A stretch of DNA of 64,000 nucleotides from Sycobia sp. Sy_11. Its lineage: Eukaryota > Arthropoda > Insecta > Hymenoptera > Epichrysomallidae. Within the stretch, counting starts at the first letter, position 1; every line of letters starts with the position of its first letter. A program made the position numbers and the translations under genes. The notes beneath the pieces were generated by a model. The model saw nothing but the letters and a program-made list of their open reading frames with translations. It had not been told where the DNA came from and made no database searches. Positions 24,138 to 35,749 of the stretch are shown piece after piece. The stretch spans positions 1,281,501 through 1,345,500 of the forward strand of contig JACCIC010000038.1 of NCBI GenBank assembly GCA_018907035.1. Direction: 5' to 3'.

Positions 24138-26841
24138 ATTTTTTTTCTTTTTATTTTATAGAGGAGGAGAAAAATCCTTTATGGATCTTGGGGACTGGTC
24201 CTCCGGTATGTGGGAGTCATCTGCACTAAAGGTGCAAGTATACCCACTAAAATCTACCCGCTTGATGCATTCCCCTCGATTGCTTCGCGCAGCTCTGAGA
24301 AGAGCTACAGGTCAGAGTGGGCGGGCGTGTACCGAGGGGACCTCCTCTCCGGTGGCGTGTAATACAGCCCAGGAATCGCCTACATGGGCATTACTTCTGG
24401 ATCGCACCATCGTGTTAGCCATTAAGGGGCCCTTCTGGTCTCAAATCTGTGTTTGTTTTCAAGGACGGTTCTGCAGTAGCAAGCCACCCTCGACTACCTC
24501 GTCGGATCGCCGAGCATCAGACCTATTATGATATCCGGCCCAATGGTGTCCACCTTCCTCTCAAGGCGTTCTCCCTCTGGACGGAACGCTGCATATTGGA
24601 AAAAATTGTGTATCGTATCGTCCCGAGGAGCGCAGCAGTGGATACAGGACGGATTCGGGGTCTTCCCCATTTTGTGGAGATAGCTTCGAAACCGTTCGTG
24701 TCAAGAGAGGAGCTGCGTGAGATGGTAGCTTACCTCCCCGGGCAGTCGATAGAACCATGGCTTGATCTGACGAATCAGTGTGGCCTTCCATCGTCCTCTC
24801 GGGTCTTCCTCCCCGCGCTTTTGCCATTTGATTATCGTAGTCGCTCTGGCCCGCTCAGCCTTCTGCGTTCTGCCCAGAATATTTTTTAGATTATATAATC
24901 TCTTCTTCTTCGCTGCTTGAAGACCAATGGGTATAACACATGCAATAACCAGCTCCGCCGACCTGGAGACCGTTTGGTAGGAGCTCGTAATACCCATTTG
25001 CGCTGCACTGCCGCCATTCTTTTTCTGTACATTTTAGCTTTCAGTGCATTGTCCCATACCTCCACTCTGTAAAGCATAATATATAATATATTCGGCTACT
25101 GTCAAGAGCAGACACCGCTTGCTAGGTCTAGGTCTTCAAACGTTAGCCATGACCCGGCTACGTTGCGGTGTCACCCGAGCAGCCCTATCCGCTGTCGTTT
25201 TAATTTGTTCCCAGAAGGTTAACTTGAAATCAAGCCTTACCCCACGGTAATGAACGACTGCTTTGATACTCACCGTCGCGTCTCCAAACTGCATATTTCG
25301 CATCGTTGATATGCGCTTCTTGGTCAGGTGAACGATCTCTGCCTTCGACGCCGCTAATTCTAGCCCATTGTCCTTCATCCATCTGTCACGCGACGCATCA
25401 CTTGGTTGAGTTGCATCTGTGCCGTATCGTAATCTTTAGCAATTACGATAGCGGCGACGTCATCTGCGTATCCAAATAGAAAGCAGTTCTTAGATATCTG
25501 CACCCGAAATATTCCACCATATGAAATATTCCACACGTCGGCTCCGAGCACAGACCCCTCAGCTACACCTGCACTTAACTTTTTCCTCATCCAGCCATCG
25601 GATGTTTCATAGATTAGAAAGCATTCCTTCAAGTAGTCACCCATAATACAAAGCATATATGGTGGCAGTCGAAAGTTGCACTCCATAACTCAGAGAACAT
25701 TAGCCCATCCAACAGAGTTAAAGGCATTCCGAACGTCAAGGGTAGTCAGCAGGCCGACCGGACGAGAGTAATGATTACACAGTTCCGTACCCCTGTCTGT
25801 TTCCACCACCTCAAAAATAGCATCCACCTTCCCTCTCCCCCATGGAAGCCGTACCATCATCAGGAGATGTCTTCAGGAGATGTGGTTTCATTAGCATTTC
25901 CATCAGTTTACCCGCAGTGTTCAGCATGCACAGTGGTCGGTAGTTCGACGGTGCCTCTGGGGAATTCTTGCCTTTTTCGAGAAGTACAAGTCTTAGCTTG
26001 TTATAACTAAAACAACTCAGCTTTCAGGCAGGAGTTGTACATTACCAAAAGGAGTTTGGGATAGCTTACAGCTACTGCCTTCAGCACCTCCCCTCGAATT
26101 CCGTCGGAACACGGTGCCTTCTTGTTCCACATGCTCGCAACCTCTCGGGTGAGCTCCTTCCTACTTAACAGTGGAACATTGAATTCCCCGTTCGGTATTG
26201 CTAATTCCAATCAGTCAGGATGTTCTGAGAATAAGGTATCTACGATGTTCTATAGAGTGCTTGTATCCAGTGAGCTCGCGTTTCCGCTTGCCTCCAATTT
26301 ACGAGCGCCTATTCTGTACCCCAAGCCCCATGGATCTTTATACAGATCCTCACAAAGCAACTTCCAGTATCGACCATTGCTGGCCTCAAATGCACAACGA
26401 AGTGTTTTCTTCGATAGCTTGAGTACCGTCTACTTTCCATTAATGTTACCTCCGTGCTTCCTAGCTTTGCGCACGAGACGTCTGTGATGCAGACATCTGC
26501 GCCGCAGTTTGGCGTTTTCATGCGTCCACCAATATATAGGACGTCCGTTCGACCGTTCTGCCTTGTACAGCATCGCCTCGTTACAAGCTCAGTGAATCGT
26601 GTCTATGGTTATGCGCACAATCGCACGCGCTCGCTCAGGTGGCGATAAACCAGTTGTGATACTTGTGAGGCTTTGCTATCCACATTCAATGGCCTCGAAG
26701 AGCTTTTTCTTATTAATCTTGCGGCATTCCATCTGGACGGCTCTAGCGAGTTTAGTCCAACAGCTGGCAACCGCTCATTACATACGCAGAATGTGATGTA
26801 TTGATGATCGCTGGCTATATAACCCTCGATCACCCGCCAGT
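24138..26841 (-). mobile_element. R1-clade non-LTR retrotransposon, copy 2 (5'-truncated)
   Basis: The minus strand carries, 5' to 3', the end of the endonuclease domain, reverse transcriptase, C-terminal region, 3' UTR and an A-rich tail (T-rich on the plus strand at 24138-24160). A perfect 14-bp duplication, TCTGTATTTATAGG, flanks it. This shows insertion by target-primed reverse transcription with 5' truncation inside the endonuclease. The 3' UTR matches copy 1 (11859-13905). The insertion lies about 150 bp upstream of the host exon, in the opposite orientation. Confidence 0.93.
24430..26841 (-). pseudogene. R1-clade ORF2 remnant: endonuclease end, RT
   Basis: The coding sequence is spread over at least six frame segments. 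The 5' segment (26833-26609) contains ASDHQYI, the catalytic SDH box of the AP-like endonuclease. The RT follows with NKKAPCSDGIRGEVLK (26210-26007), GVAEGSVLGADVWN and an intact GYADDVAAI catalytic box (25686-25375), and LELAASKAEIVHLTKKR (25378-25136). The zinc-motif region near 24620-24560 is frameshifted. Unlike copy 1 the YADD box is preserved, but multiple frameshifts make it non-functional. Confidence 0.88.
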
Positions 26842-26855
26842 TCTGTATTTATAGG
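26842..26855. repeat. 14-bp target-site duplication, right copy
   Basis: Exact repeat of 24124-24137, lying at the 5'-truncated end of R1-clade copy 2. Confidence 0.9.
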
Positions 26856-26985
26856 GTAGTAGAAACGGTATTAAAAATGATGGAATAATATAAATAATAC
26901 TAAAATAATATTATATTTGATAAATTAAACTAGAGACTTTGTGGTTTAGAAGCAACATTTTATATTTTACAAATTACTTTTTCAG

Positions 26986-27090
26986 CTCGTCGGAGGTGAA
27001 TTTGATATGGAACTAAACTTCGTAATCCAGGATGCACAAAATATCAGGCATATGTTGGAACTCCTCGATCACTGTCCAGCAAATTTACAG
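26986..27090 (+). CDS. rg: Exon of the neurobeachin gene (rugose/NBEA family)
   Basis: A 105-base block, 35 codons with no stop, lies between a polypyrimidine tract plus AG (26984-26985) and a GT donor (27091-27092). It begins [15 protein letters not shown] and ends DHCPANLQ. From memory of the family, this matches the N-terminal helical-repeat region of neurobeachin, just before a segment starting AEIWS. Neurobeachins are large BEACH-domain scaffold proteins for membrane traffic and PKA anchoring, notably at synapses. The length is a multiple of three, so skipping would keep the frame, although exact phase assumes the frame shown. It is the only host exon I can identify; the flanking introns extend beyond both window edges. 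A retroelement sits 145 bp upstream. Confidence 0.88.
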
Positions 27091-27692
27091 GTAGTTCTCA
27101 ACTTTTTCATTAATGCATAAATAAAGTATCTTTTACTTTCACATATCTATCTTACTACTCTGATTTTTCAATTTTAAATAAGCCAATGAATTATGAGCTA
27201 GAAATTTAACTACTGCTTGCAATTTAATACAATGACAGTAAAAAAAGCTAAGCGATACTTGCTTTATTTATTATCATTAAGTATCGCAAGATAGGAATCG
27301 TTTATGGAACCTTTTTGGTAACCTTCTATCATGAAAAGATTTGGAATATCCTTGATATTTCTTGAAATTGTATTTTGATCAACGTTCATATTATTGTATT
27401 ATTTATTAAGTACTAAAATTTTATGTTTAAGTTCTATTATTTCGAACATGGATACAAGAAAATACAACTGAAAGACTAAAACTAAAATTGAACTGTTATG
27501 TTTTTTTAAAAATAGTCAATGGATTTTTTGTTTTATTATTTTAATGAATCTTATTTTACTATTCAAGGAATAAATACATGTATAATATCTTAAAAATATA
27601 AGTATTCTTAAGCCGATAAATAAACTTATAAATATATGTAAGTATATATATTATAAATAAATATACTAAAGAATTATTTTCTTATAAATACT

Positions 27693-27732
<40 letters not shown>

Positions 27733-27957
27733 ATAAATATACTAAAGTATTATTTTCTTGTGATGATACTTTATTGCGACCGATAGGCGTGTTTACAACT
27801 AGACAATCAAAGTATCTGGTTAGTCTCATCGTTGGGTTGCTATTTTACATCGTCGATATCAAAGGTTGCTACATTTTCCTGATATTTATCGTTCATGTGA
27901 TTGTTTAATAATATATTATATATTTAAATATAAAATATTTAAAGTGTCGCGATATAT
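27091..27957. other. Intron downstream of the neurobeachin exon
   Basis: AT-rich sequence with a (TA)n run near 27697-27726 and a locally duplicated TATTATAAATAAATATACTAAAG block (about 27648 and 27723). I see no second exon. Confidence 0.7.

Positions 27958-27992
<35 letters not shown>
27958..27992. repeat. (TG)n microsatellite at the 3' end of an R1-clade element
   Basis: A TG array of about 34 bases meets the 3' terminus of the element at 27994-32702 with no poly(A) between. It is one half of the presumed target array; the other half is at 32703-32791. Confidence 0.95.
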
Positions 27993-27995
<3 letters not shown>

Positions 27996-28113
27996 ATTAG
28001 GCGTAGGCAGAGCAAGCTCTGCACTAGTGGCCTCTCGAAACCAGCATCCCGCCGGAACTATCCGGGAATATTACTTCGGCGGGGCTGTTAATTAGCCTAT
28101 ACGACTCCTCTTC

Positions 28114-31100
28114 TTATGACACTATCCTACGTCCCCCACACAGGTGATCAGGGGTTCGGTGTTCGTCCTCTGTATCTTCAAATAGGATCAGTTCGCCTGG
28201 TTCATCCTGGGCCATTCGGCTAGTTCTATCGGCATATCTAAGTTTGGTCATCACCTCTTTTGCGAAACTGGCTACTGCCTTCCAGTTTTCAGAAGATTCC
28301 AGCATTATTGATAGGATGCTCTCTGGTCTTATTGGCTTATTGATGATGTTCATCAAGTGCTCACGTTATGTTCTAAAACGAGGGCAGCTCATCAATATAT
28401 GCTCAGCATCCTCGACCAAAGTTGGACAGATGGGACAGAGATCATTATTATCAAGGTGAAAGCGGTGGAAATAGGACCTAAAACAACCATGTCCAGTCAA
28501 CAACTGAGTTAGGTGGAAATCTAATTCCCTGTGTTTCCTGTTGATCCATCTGTGTATGTCTGGGAGGATACGATAAGTCCATCGGCCTTTGCTAGAATCG
28601 GCCCATCGTTTTTGCCATATTTCTATAGAACGATGACGTTCCACATTTTTAGCACCTTGTAGGGAATCCACTGCGGCCTTACATATGTTATGCCGCCTAG
28701 CCAGTTCATCTGCAGCTAAATCAAAAGGAAGAATTCCGACAAGTACCTCAGCTGCGTCGGTGGATACCGTCCTGTAACCACTAATAATACGTATACAGGA
28801 GCGACGACGGGTCGTAATGGCCAACTCACAATACGATTTAATTCCACATGCATGATGCCAGATTGGTGCTGCATACATGCTGACAGAATTAACAACATAA
28901 GCTAATAGTTTCCTCTGGGGTGGACGTGGGCCACCAATGTTAGGCATGAGCCGACACAAGGCAGCTGAAACTCGTTGCGCTTTTTCGCCAGATATCTTTA
29001 GATGTTCTTTGAAATTTAACCTGGCATCAAGCTGGACACCCAAGTATCGTAAAGATGGCGCAGAACTAATGCGGCAGCTACCAACTTTAAGAGTAATACT
29101 ATCTACCTTCTTACGACTGCTGACAAGAACTACTTCTGTCTTGTGCTCCGCTAATTGTAGACCAGCCGTCTTAATCCATCTACTGATATTGCTGATTGCC
29201 TCATTGGCATTTTCAGTAAGTTCATCAAGGGTCTTAGCCGTCATTACTAGAGCGATATCGTCGGCGTACCCTACTGTTATTGAACCAGGCGGTTGTGGAA
29301 TCCTCAACACGCCATCATACATAATATTCCACAATATAGGTCCGATAACCGAGCCCTGGGGGATTCCCGCAGTAACCTTATGTGATACAATGCCTTCATC
29401 CGTTCAGTATCATATTACCCTGTTCTCAAAGTAGCTGGCCACGACATTCTGTAGATAACCAGGTACTCCGAACTCTTTAAGCGAATTCATAATAGAAGAC
29501 CAGCACGCTGAATTAAAGGCATTCTTGACATCTAGAGCGACAATGGCACAATACTGTTTAGTACCACCTTTCCATCTCTTACCACTGATTGCATCTCTTG
29601 CAGTACACACTACCAGTTTAATAGCATCGACTGTTGATTTTGATTTCCGAAATTCAAATTGGCGTGAGGATAAGCCGTGCAATCCCTCAGTGAATGCTTC
29701 CAGTCGGCTACATATTATTTTTTCAAATATTTTACCTACCGTATCGAGCATACACAATGGCCTGTATGATGACGGATCATCAAGTGGCTTAATGCCCTTA
29801 GGTAACAGGACTAACCTTTGAGTTTTCCAGCAATCAGGAAAAATACCCTCAAGAAGACAAGCATTATATACTTTTAGAAATATAGATGGATTCTTCTGTA
29901 TCACCAACTTAACTGCAGCATTAGTGATACCATCAGGGCCAGGGGCAGCATTGTCTCTAATCTTGGCATAAGCATTCTGTAGCTCCATTTCTGTTATAGG
30001 TGGTGTATCGTCCGAGTGTTGCGTGCGCAGTACAGTCCCATGGGTGTTATTGGGAAAGAGAGCGGAAACAATCTTATCAATCAATACCGTGCTAGTGGGT
30101 TGTATTGGTGCCCTACTCAATCGTGCCATGACTGTTTTGTATGGTCGTCCCCATAAGTCATTGTTGGCCTCTGCACACAGTTCAAGCCAGCATCGACGCT
30201 TGCTTGCCTTAATGGCCTTGACAAGCGCTCTCTGTGCTTCTTTAAATAAATTATTAAACGTATCAGGATGGGTGCGGGCTCTCTGGGCAAGTCTACGTGC
30301 GCGATGACTTTGTTTGCGCAATTCTGCAATTTCATTTGTCCACCAGTAGACAGATTGACGATGTTTAAATCCGCTCTTAGTCCTAGTCATCGATGCATCA
30401 CATGCTTCAGAGATATGCTTCATGAGTGCATTTGCCAGATGGCCTGGTGCACCATATTCTAAACGCTCTTCTGATATTATAGTGGCGAACACTTCACAGT
30501 CTAGCGATCTGATGTTCCATTTCCGTGTGGGCATCCACTCATTGCACTTGTTCTTTACTTTCTTCTCTGCAATCTCATACAAGATCGCCCTGTGATCACT
30601 GTGGGTGTAAAGGTCGCTTACTCTCCAATTAAGGATCCGCTGAATCAAGTCATCACTGGCGAATGTTACATCAATGACTGATTGTTTATCACCCCTAATG
30701 AAAGTGGATTCAGATCCCTTATTAACCACGTGGAGTTGAAGAGAATTAAGGCCATCAAGCAGCATACTACCTCTGTTATTTGTTGAAGCGCTTCCCCAGG
30801 CTGTGGACCACGCGTTAAAATCGCTACCGATTAATAATGGTTTCTTGTCCATGGCTTCATCAACTAATTTAGCTACAAGGATTTCAAACTGCTTGTCCGC
30901 CAAGCTTGGAGGAGCATATACACTAAAGACGCATATTTCTTGTATTTTAGCCCAGGATATCAATTCACTCCGATGACTCGACTGCTTTAGTACCTGCCTA
31001 TTTTGACCAATCCAGAGGGCAGCTCTATTGCTTGTGTCACTTATCCAGCACTGTGGTCTGACCCTGTCACAATATGGTTCGGAGATTACAGCAATGTCTA

Positions 31101-31179
31101 TTCTTAGCTCCTTTATTGTCTGTTTCAGCAGTTCATGAGCTGCTACGCAATGGTTGGTATTCAGTTGGAGTATTCTCAT
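28114..31179 (-). pseudogene. ORF2: AP-like endonuclease and reverse transcriptase (three stops)
   Basis: All segments lie in one frame over 1,022 codons, interrupted by TGA at 29410-29412, TGA at 29404-29406 and TAA at 28366-28368. Endonuclease, N-terminal: LQLNTNHC, VISEPYC, GSDFNAWSTAWGS, the IDVTFAS segment and HSDHRAI. RT: NAAPGPDGITNAAVK, SSYRPLCMLDTVGK, LDVKNAFNS, GIPQGSVIGPILWN and the intact GYADDIAL box. C-terminal zinc motif: CPIC, eight residues, then H-x4-C. The two early TGA codons sit just before the GIPQGS segment. The protein nicked target DNA and primed cDNA synthesis there. The ATG overlaps the ORF1 stop as ATGA. Confidence 0.92.
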
Positions 31180-32541
31180 GTTTTATGTCTCTTTAAAAAC
31201 TCCACGGTAATCGAGCACTTATAGCTGTATGCTGGATAGTTAATCTCCTTTTTTCCTTCACATTTACAGAGTAAACAACAGGGCCCGTTTACACACAGCT
31301 TGGATAGATGGTCTTTTCCACCGCAGTGCCTGCAAAGTTTAGTTCTGTCAGGGCCCGAGCACACGGACGCTAAATGGCCAATCTGCCAACACCTGAAGCA
31401 GCGCTTTATTTCTGTTTTTTTTCGAACTCTGCAGCTGACTCATCCGATTCGAACATGCCCTGCACGTAGTAGCTCAGCTGCGTGGCTATATGGTACAGAC
31501 ACCACCACCGTCTGAGTACCCCCATAAGCTTGCCGCAAGGAACGAGCAATTAGTAGGTTAGTCTCCTTTAGCTCGAGGTGTGTTCTCAGAGCCTCTAATA
31601 CTTCATCCTTTGAAGTGACCTCATCTATATCTTTAATCTCCAATGTAATGAGATTACTCAGGACCGAAGTGGATGCGCTATGGCCAACCTTAGATTCAAC
31701 AATGCGTGCCAACTCATGTGCATCTTTGGCTGTCCGTTCGAACTGAAGTACAAGGGCACCACTTGCATTTCTACGTATCCTGTTAACCTCATTCTTGACA
31801 TGAGATAACTCCGGGTCATTCTTTATTTGTCGCAGTACCTCCGCGTATGTAACTCCTTCATTGGCCTTAATCAAAATGGAGTTAGGCCTATTTCGTCCAT
31901 TAAGCCTGCGTGTACTAGATAATTCTTTATCTTTGCCTTTGGGCTTGTTACGCTTGATGGTTTGCCATTGATTTTCTTTGGCTTCAGACTTGCTTGTAGG
32001 TACTCCGACCGACTCTAGTGGTCTCCTTGAGCCCAATGAGGGTTCTTTCGTCCTTTTGCCACCTATGGTTTTAGGAGTGGAAACCATCGCTTCTGCTGCG
32101 CTTCGTTTGGTGTCAGAGCGTAGACTCGGCGTAGTCTGAGTCACCACTTCATGTGTACCAGGACGTTGATACTGTAATAGATCATCCTCTGCCATACTAA
32201 TGCATTTATATGAGGCATTAATGGAACGAGCAAGATCCTTAATGGTCTTGTGTACGTTATGCCTATCTTTGACAAAGTCCAATAATTGGCTGATCTTCTC
32301 ACCAAGTCGCTCCAGGTGATTGTTTCTGTGCGTGATGGAGATTTTTTCGATCCGTCGTTTCTTGATCCATCATGACATCTCCTTTAGTACCCAGTGTACT
32401 ATCTATGTTTGATTTGCCCTCCGCAGAATCCGAGGGGCTACCACTGACCATAGAGGCTTGCACTCTATCGGAATCGGTGAGGAGATTGACCGGTCTTGCC
32501 GGAGTTACTCCCTGGGGTATATCCTTGTTTATACCAAACAT
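31176..32541 (-). pseudogene. ORF1: gag-like protein with CCHC zinc knuckles (broken)
   Basis: Likely start is the ATG at 32541, which follows a stop in the same frame. The N-terminal part (32541-32350) is in one frame. A six-T run at 32342-32347 marks a one-base frameshift into the second frame, where a coiled-coil-prone segment, a basic region and the RNA-binding region follow. A TGA at 31440-31442 stands where relatives have Trp. Beyond it are two knuckles, CFRCWQIGHLASVC and CRHCGGKDHLSKLC, then a degenerate third. ORF1 proteins coat the element RNA and guide it to the target. The stop overlaps the ORF2 start by ATGA. Confidence 0.85.
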
Positions 32542-32702
32542 TAGTCATAATTGGTCTTAAGTTCGGGAGGCCCTCCCTATTAGCTTTTTCTGTCCGCCCT
32601 GAGTATTTTATTTCCTCAGTGCCCTCTACAAGTTGTAGCGAGCCATTCCCTATCCGCAACCTCGGGAGGCGCCAGATGGGAGAAAGCAACAAAACTCCAC
32701 AT

Positions 32703-32722
32703 TGATGTGTATGTGTGTGTGT

Positions 32723-32791
<69 letters not shown>
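32703..32791. repeat. (TG)n microsatellite at the 5' end of an R1-clade element
   Basis: An array of TG units with two TATG interruptions near its start, abutting the 5' UTR of the element. Same orientation and unit as 27958-27992. Confidence 0.95.
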
Positions 32792-32793
<2 letters not shown>

Positions 32794-33386
32794 AGATAAA
32801 GAGAGAGAAAATGCTGTAATTCTAGTATACCGCAAGAGTGACAACCGCGTGCGCAGAGATTATTTATTAGTTACTCCGTGTAACGTAAGGCGGCACTCTA
32901 TTCACTAGGAAATCTTCTCTTTCGCACCCTGTGTGAAGGGAAAACATGCGTTATTGTAGCGCGGGTGTATACTAGTTAGGGTTAGTGTATTATTTATTAT
33001 ATTTTATTAAATTTAATAAATGTAAACAATTTTTAAATAAGATTTAGTAAAACAATTTTTCTTTTCTTATTTATATTTTTAATTAATAAGTCTTTGGCAC
33101 CGCTGTACCTGATAAAAACCTCATCCTTTCCTGAATTATTATTAATATTACATTATAATTTATTATATAAAAAAATTAGAAAAAATCTAAGATGTGAAGG
33201 TAAATTTGAGAAAAAATATTAAGGATCTTCCAATCCATACAGATTGTTCTACAGAAAAATATAAACCTTCTGGGGTTCCTTACAACTCTGTTAAGGGGTA
33301 CTTTTATCGGGCAGTAATTAATATATATCAAGAAATTAAGTACCCCGTTACTATTTATATATATATATATATATATATACATATAT
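32792..33386. other. AT-rich intronic sequence
   Basis: No gene recognised. A (TA)n run at about 33357-33386 borders the next element. Confidence 0.6.
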
Positions 33387-34081
33387 ATACACCGTGTTCC
33401 AGATATAACTGCTCATATTAGCGACAGGGTATCGGCAGGGAAAAGTTATGTGTAAATATTAAATATTCATGTAGGTCCATTTTTTATAGTTTTTGCAATC
33501 AAATTTTTATCAATCAAACATCCTTGCAATCAGTATGTTTGCCAGTTTTGAATATGCTTATCAAATATTTATTTTTCAATCTTTACAATATTTCGACAAT
33601 TTAGTTTCACTTTTGTTTTTATAAAACGCTGTTAGTTCGTCCGCGCCAGCGAAACATCCGCCTTTTCTTCATTATTTCCAATGCAGTGGAGTGGGCTATT
33701 ACAAAAAAGGATAGTTTGACAAAAAATATGGGTAGGGACCGATGTAGACGAAGAAACATAATCATATTTGTAGACGCATGAATGTCAATGCGGTCGTATA
33801 CACAAGCAGTTAAGTGAGCGTTAATAATGGATAGCAAGAATAGCAACTACTGGTCTTTGCCGTGTACGCTCGACTTCGCCTCGCTTCCCTTCGATTAACC
33901 ACTTTTTTCTCGCTCTCAGGCAACGACCCACTTCTCTGAGCCCTGATTGGCTCACAAACATGGGTCCGTACTGCAAACACTATAAAAATTGGACCTACAT
34001 GAATGTTAATATTTACACATAACTTTTCCTTGCCGATATCATGCTGCTAATATGAGCAGTTATATCTGGGACACGGTGTAT
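33387..34081. mobile_element. Fold-back (long-TIR) non-autonomous element, family 2
   Basis: Inverted arms of about 110 bp, 33387-33500 and 33971-34081, share AGATATAACTGCTCATATTA, GGAAAAGTTATGTGTAAATA and TTCATGTAGGTCCA. The ends read TATATACACCGTGT(T/C)CCAG and sit in TATA-rich flanks. The 470-bp centre has only a 75-codon minus-strand frame of no known family. The ends resemble those of fold-back family 1 (5107-6009), suggesting a shared transposase class. Confidence 0.85.
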
Positions 34082-34249
34082 ATATAGTCATTTATTCATT
34101 CTATCTATTATTCATCATCTCATGCGTTCTATTCATATTTTAATAAACTGTCTTCATCAACTTCAAATTTGATTCAATAAGCTCCTAGGTCGATTCCCTC
34201 GTGATAATATAGGTGTTCTTCACTAAATGGAATTTTTAAATAATCAATT

Positions 34250-34640
34250 GTTCTGAAATTGAAAAAAAAATTTATTGTTTATGGTAAATACAACCTAGCT
34301 AATAGAAGACCAGTGGAAAAGAAAGCCCATGTATTGGTTGCGTTCACACCTTTAGAGTTTTCACCCTCACTTGATTGCAAGCGTATTCAAAAAAATTGAA
34401 AGCTGCATTTGAACTTTCAAGACGCTTCACCTCGCAGCCTTACAGCCCGGAATATTCCAAATCTCAATGGAATCTTTATCTTTTTTTGTAGAATTGGAGT
34501 TTTTATCTTTATAATATTATAGAATTTTCAGCTTTCGAAAATTACCAGATTTTTCACCAGGTAAAAGCATACATTCCAAACTACAGATATCCAAAACCTT
34601 TAGTTTTCCGGGCACCCGCGAAAAATTGAAATCCAGCTCT
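34250..34640 (-). repeat. LTR-like repeat, inverted copy
   Basis: Reverse complement of the repeat at 35035-35530 and 38398-38960. Shared blocks include CATGGGCTTTCTTTTCCACTGG, the GCTGCGAGGTGAAGCGTC region and CCGGAAAACTAAAGG. No coding sequence is attached, so it may be a solo LTR or the remains of a second element in the opposite orientation. Confidence 0.65.
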
Positions 34641-35030
34641 AACCAAAACGCTATTTGCACGTATCAAAGAACAACAAGATGGGTATTGAAGTTTTGTTTC
34701 AGCTTTTTCCAGTTCATCTAACGATACGACTACTATTTGTTCAGTTCTGAAGAAACTGGCGATCATTTGTTTCGAGGTGCTTTGAGCACGAACCATTTTT
34801 GTTGGATTAGGCTCGTCTTTAAAGATCCATTCAGTGGAAATCGCGGGACTCGGATGTTAATGAAATTCTTTGCAACCCACATCATCGCCATGAAGTACAA
34901 GAGAACGGATCTGTCGGGCGCTCTCGCGGATACCCAAGATCCTCTAATCCGTGGGGCAGAGGGTCTAAATTGACCTAGAGAAGAAAATGATTTAATATTA
35001 CAATGGTATTATAAAAAATCCATGAATGTA
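34641..35030. other. Spacer between inverted LTR-like repeats
   Basis: A mixed-composition stretch with open frames of about 70-80 codons on both strands (34581-34796 minus, 34737-34973 plus). They show no motif I recognise and may derive from a retroelement. Confidence 0.4.
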
Positions 35031-35034
35031 ACAA

Positions 35035-35530
35035 CATTTGTTAAAATATAATACTGTCAAATGTATGCACAGAATGACAGTGAAAAATTTCGTACGGTTC
35101 GAAAATACAAATTAATCTAATATTAAAGAAACATTAGATATTTTCGGGATTCAACACTTTATACAGTGCTGTGACATACAATTTGTTTCATATGTAAAAA
35201 CAAGTCTTTTGAGACGCCGGTGCTGTGCACGGAAAACTAAAGGTTTTCGAAAGCTGTAGTTTTGAATGCATGCTTTTACCTAGTGAAAACTCAGGGAATT
35301 TTCGATAGCCGAACATTTTATAAAATATAGAGATAAAAACTCCAATTCTACAAAGATACAGAAAGATTCCATTAAAGTTTGAAATATTCCGGGTCGTAAG
35401 GCTGCGAGGTACAGCGTCTCGAAAACGCTGGCAATTAAGGGAGGGGGCAAACTATCAAAGTATGACCACGTCCACCACATGGACTTTTTTCCACTGGCTT
35501 TCCATCAGGTATGTTGTAGAGCGCATCGGA
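35035..35530 (+). repeat. BEL/Pao relic, 5' LTR-like repeat
   Basis: Begins with an ATAATACTGTCAAAT block and matches 38398-38960 along its length, for example TAAAGAAACATTAGATATTTTC and GGAAAACTAAAGGTTTTCG. The two copies are clearly diverged, as expected of an old insertion. Confidence 0.65.
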
Positions 35531-35749
35531 ATATCATTCCGAATTAGAAAAACTTAGAAATTTTTTATTCAAAGAAGCAGAGCTAGCGACAAAAGCGAGA
35601 ATTTGTGGTTTTAATATTAATTCAAATATTGCAGTTAATAAAGCGACAAATCTGCAGAAACATTCATGCAGTGCAGCCAATCAGTAAATGCTTTTCTGGT
35701 TAAAAATAACATCGAACCCTCGAATAAAAACCATTATGATTATAATAAA

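Larger units (their letters stand above)
27994..32702 (-). mobile_element. R1-clade (Waldo/Mino-like) non-LTR retrotransposon, near full length
   Basis: A 4.7-kb minus-strand element with 5' UTR, ORF1 (gag-like), ORF2 (endonuclease-RT) and a short 3' UTR ending in AATAAA that runs directly into (AC)n. Both ends abut TG/AC microsatellite DNA, which means it was inserted inside a dinucleotide array. R1-clade families Waldo and Mino are known for targeting AC-type repeats, so placement near them is an inference from the clade and the target. Damage is limited: one frameshift and one stop in ORF1, three stops in ORF2. Confidence 0.88.

Noticed and set aside
33619..33846. 75-codon minus-strand frame inside fold-back family 2
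   Set aside because: A short RRMFRWRGR motif hints at a transposase, but it is too short to support.
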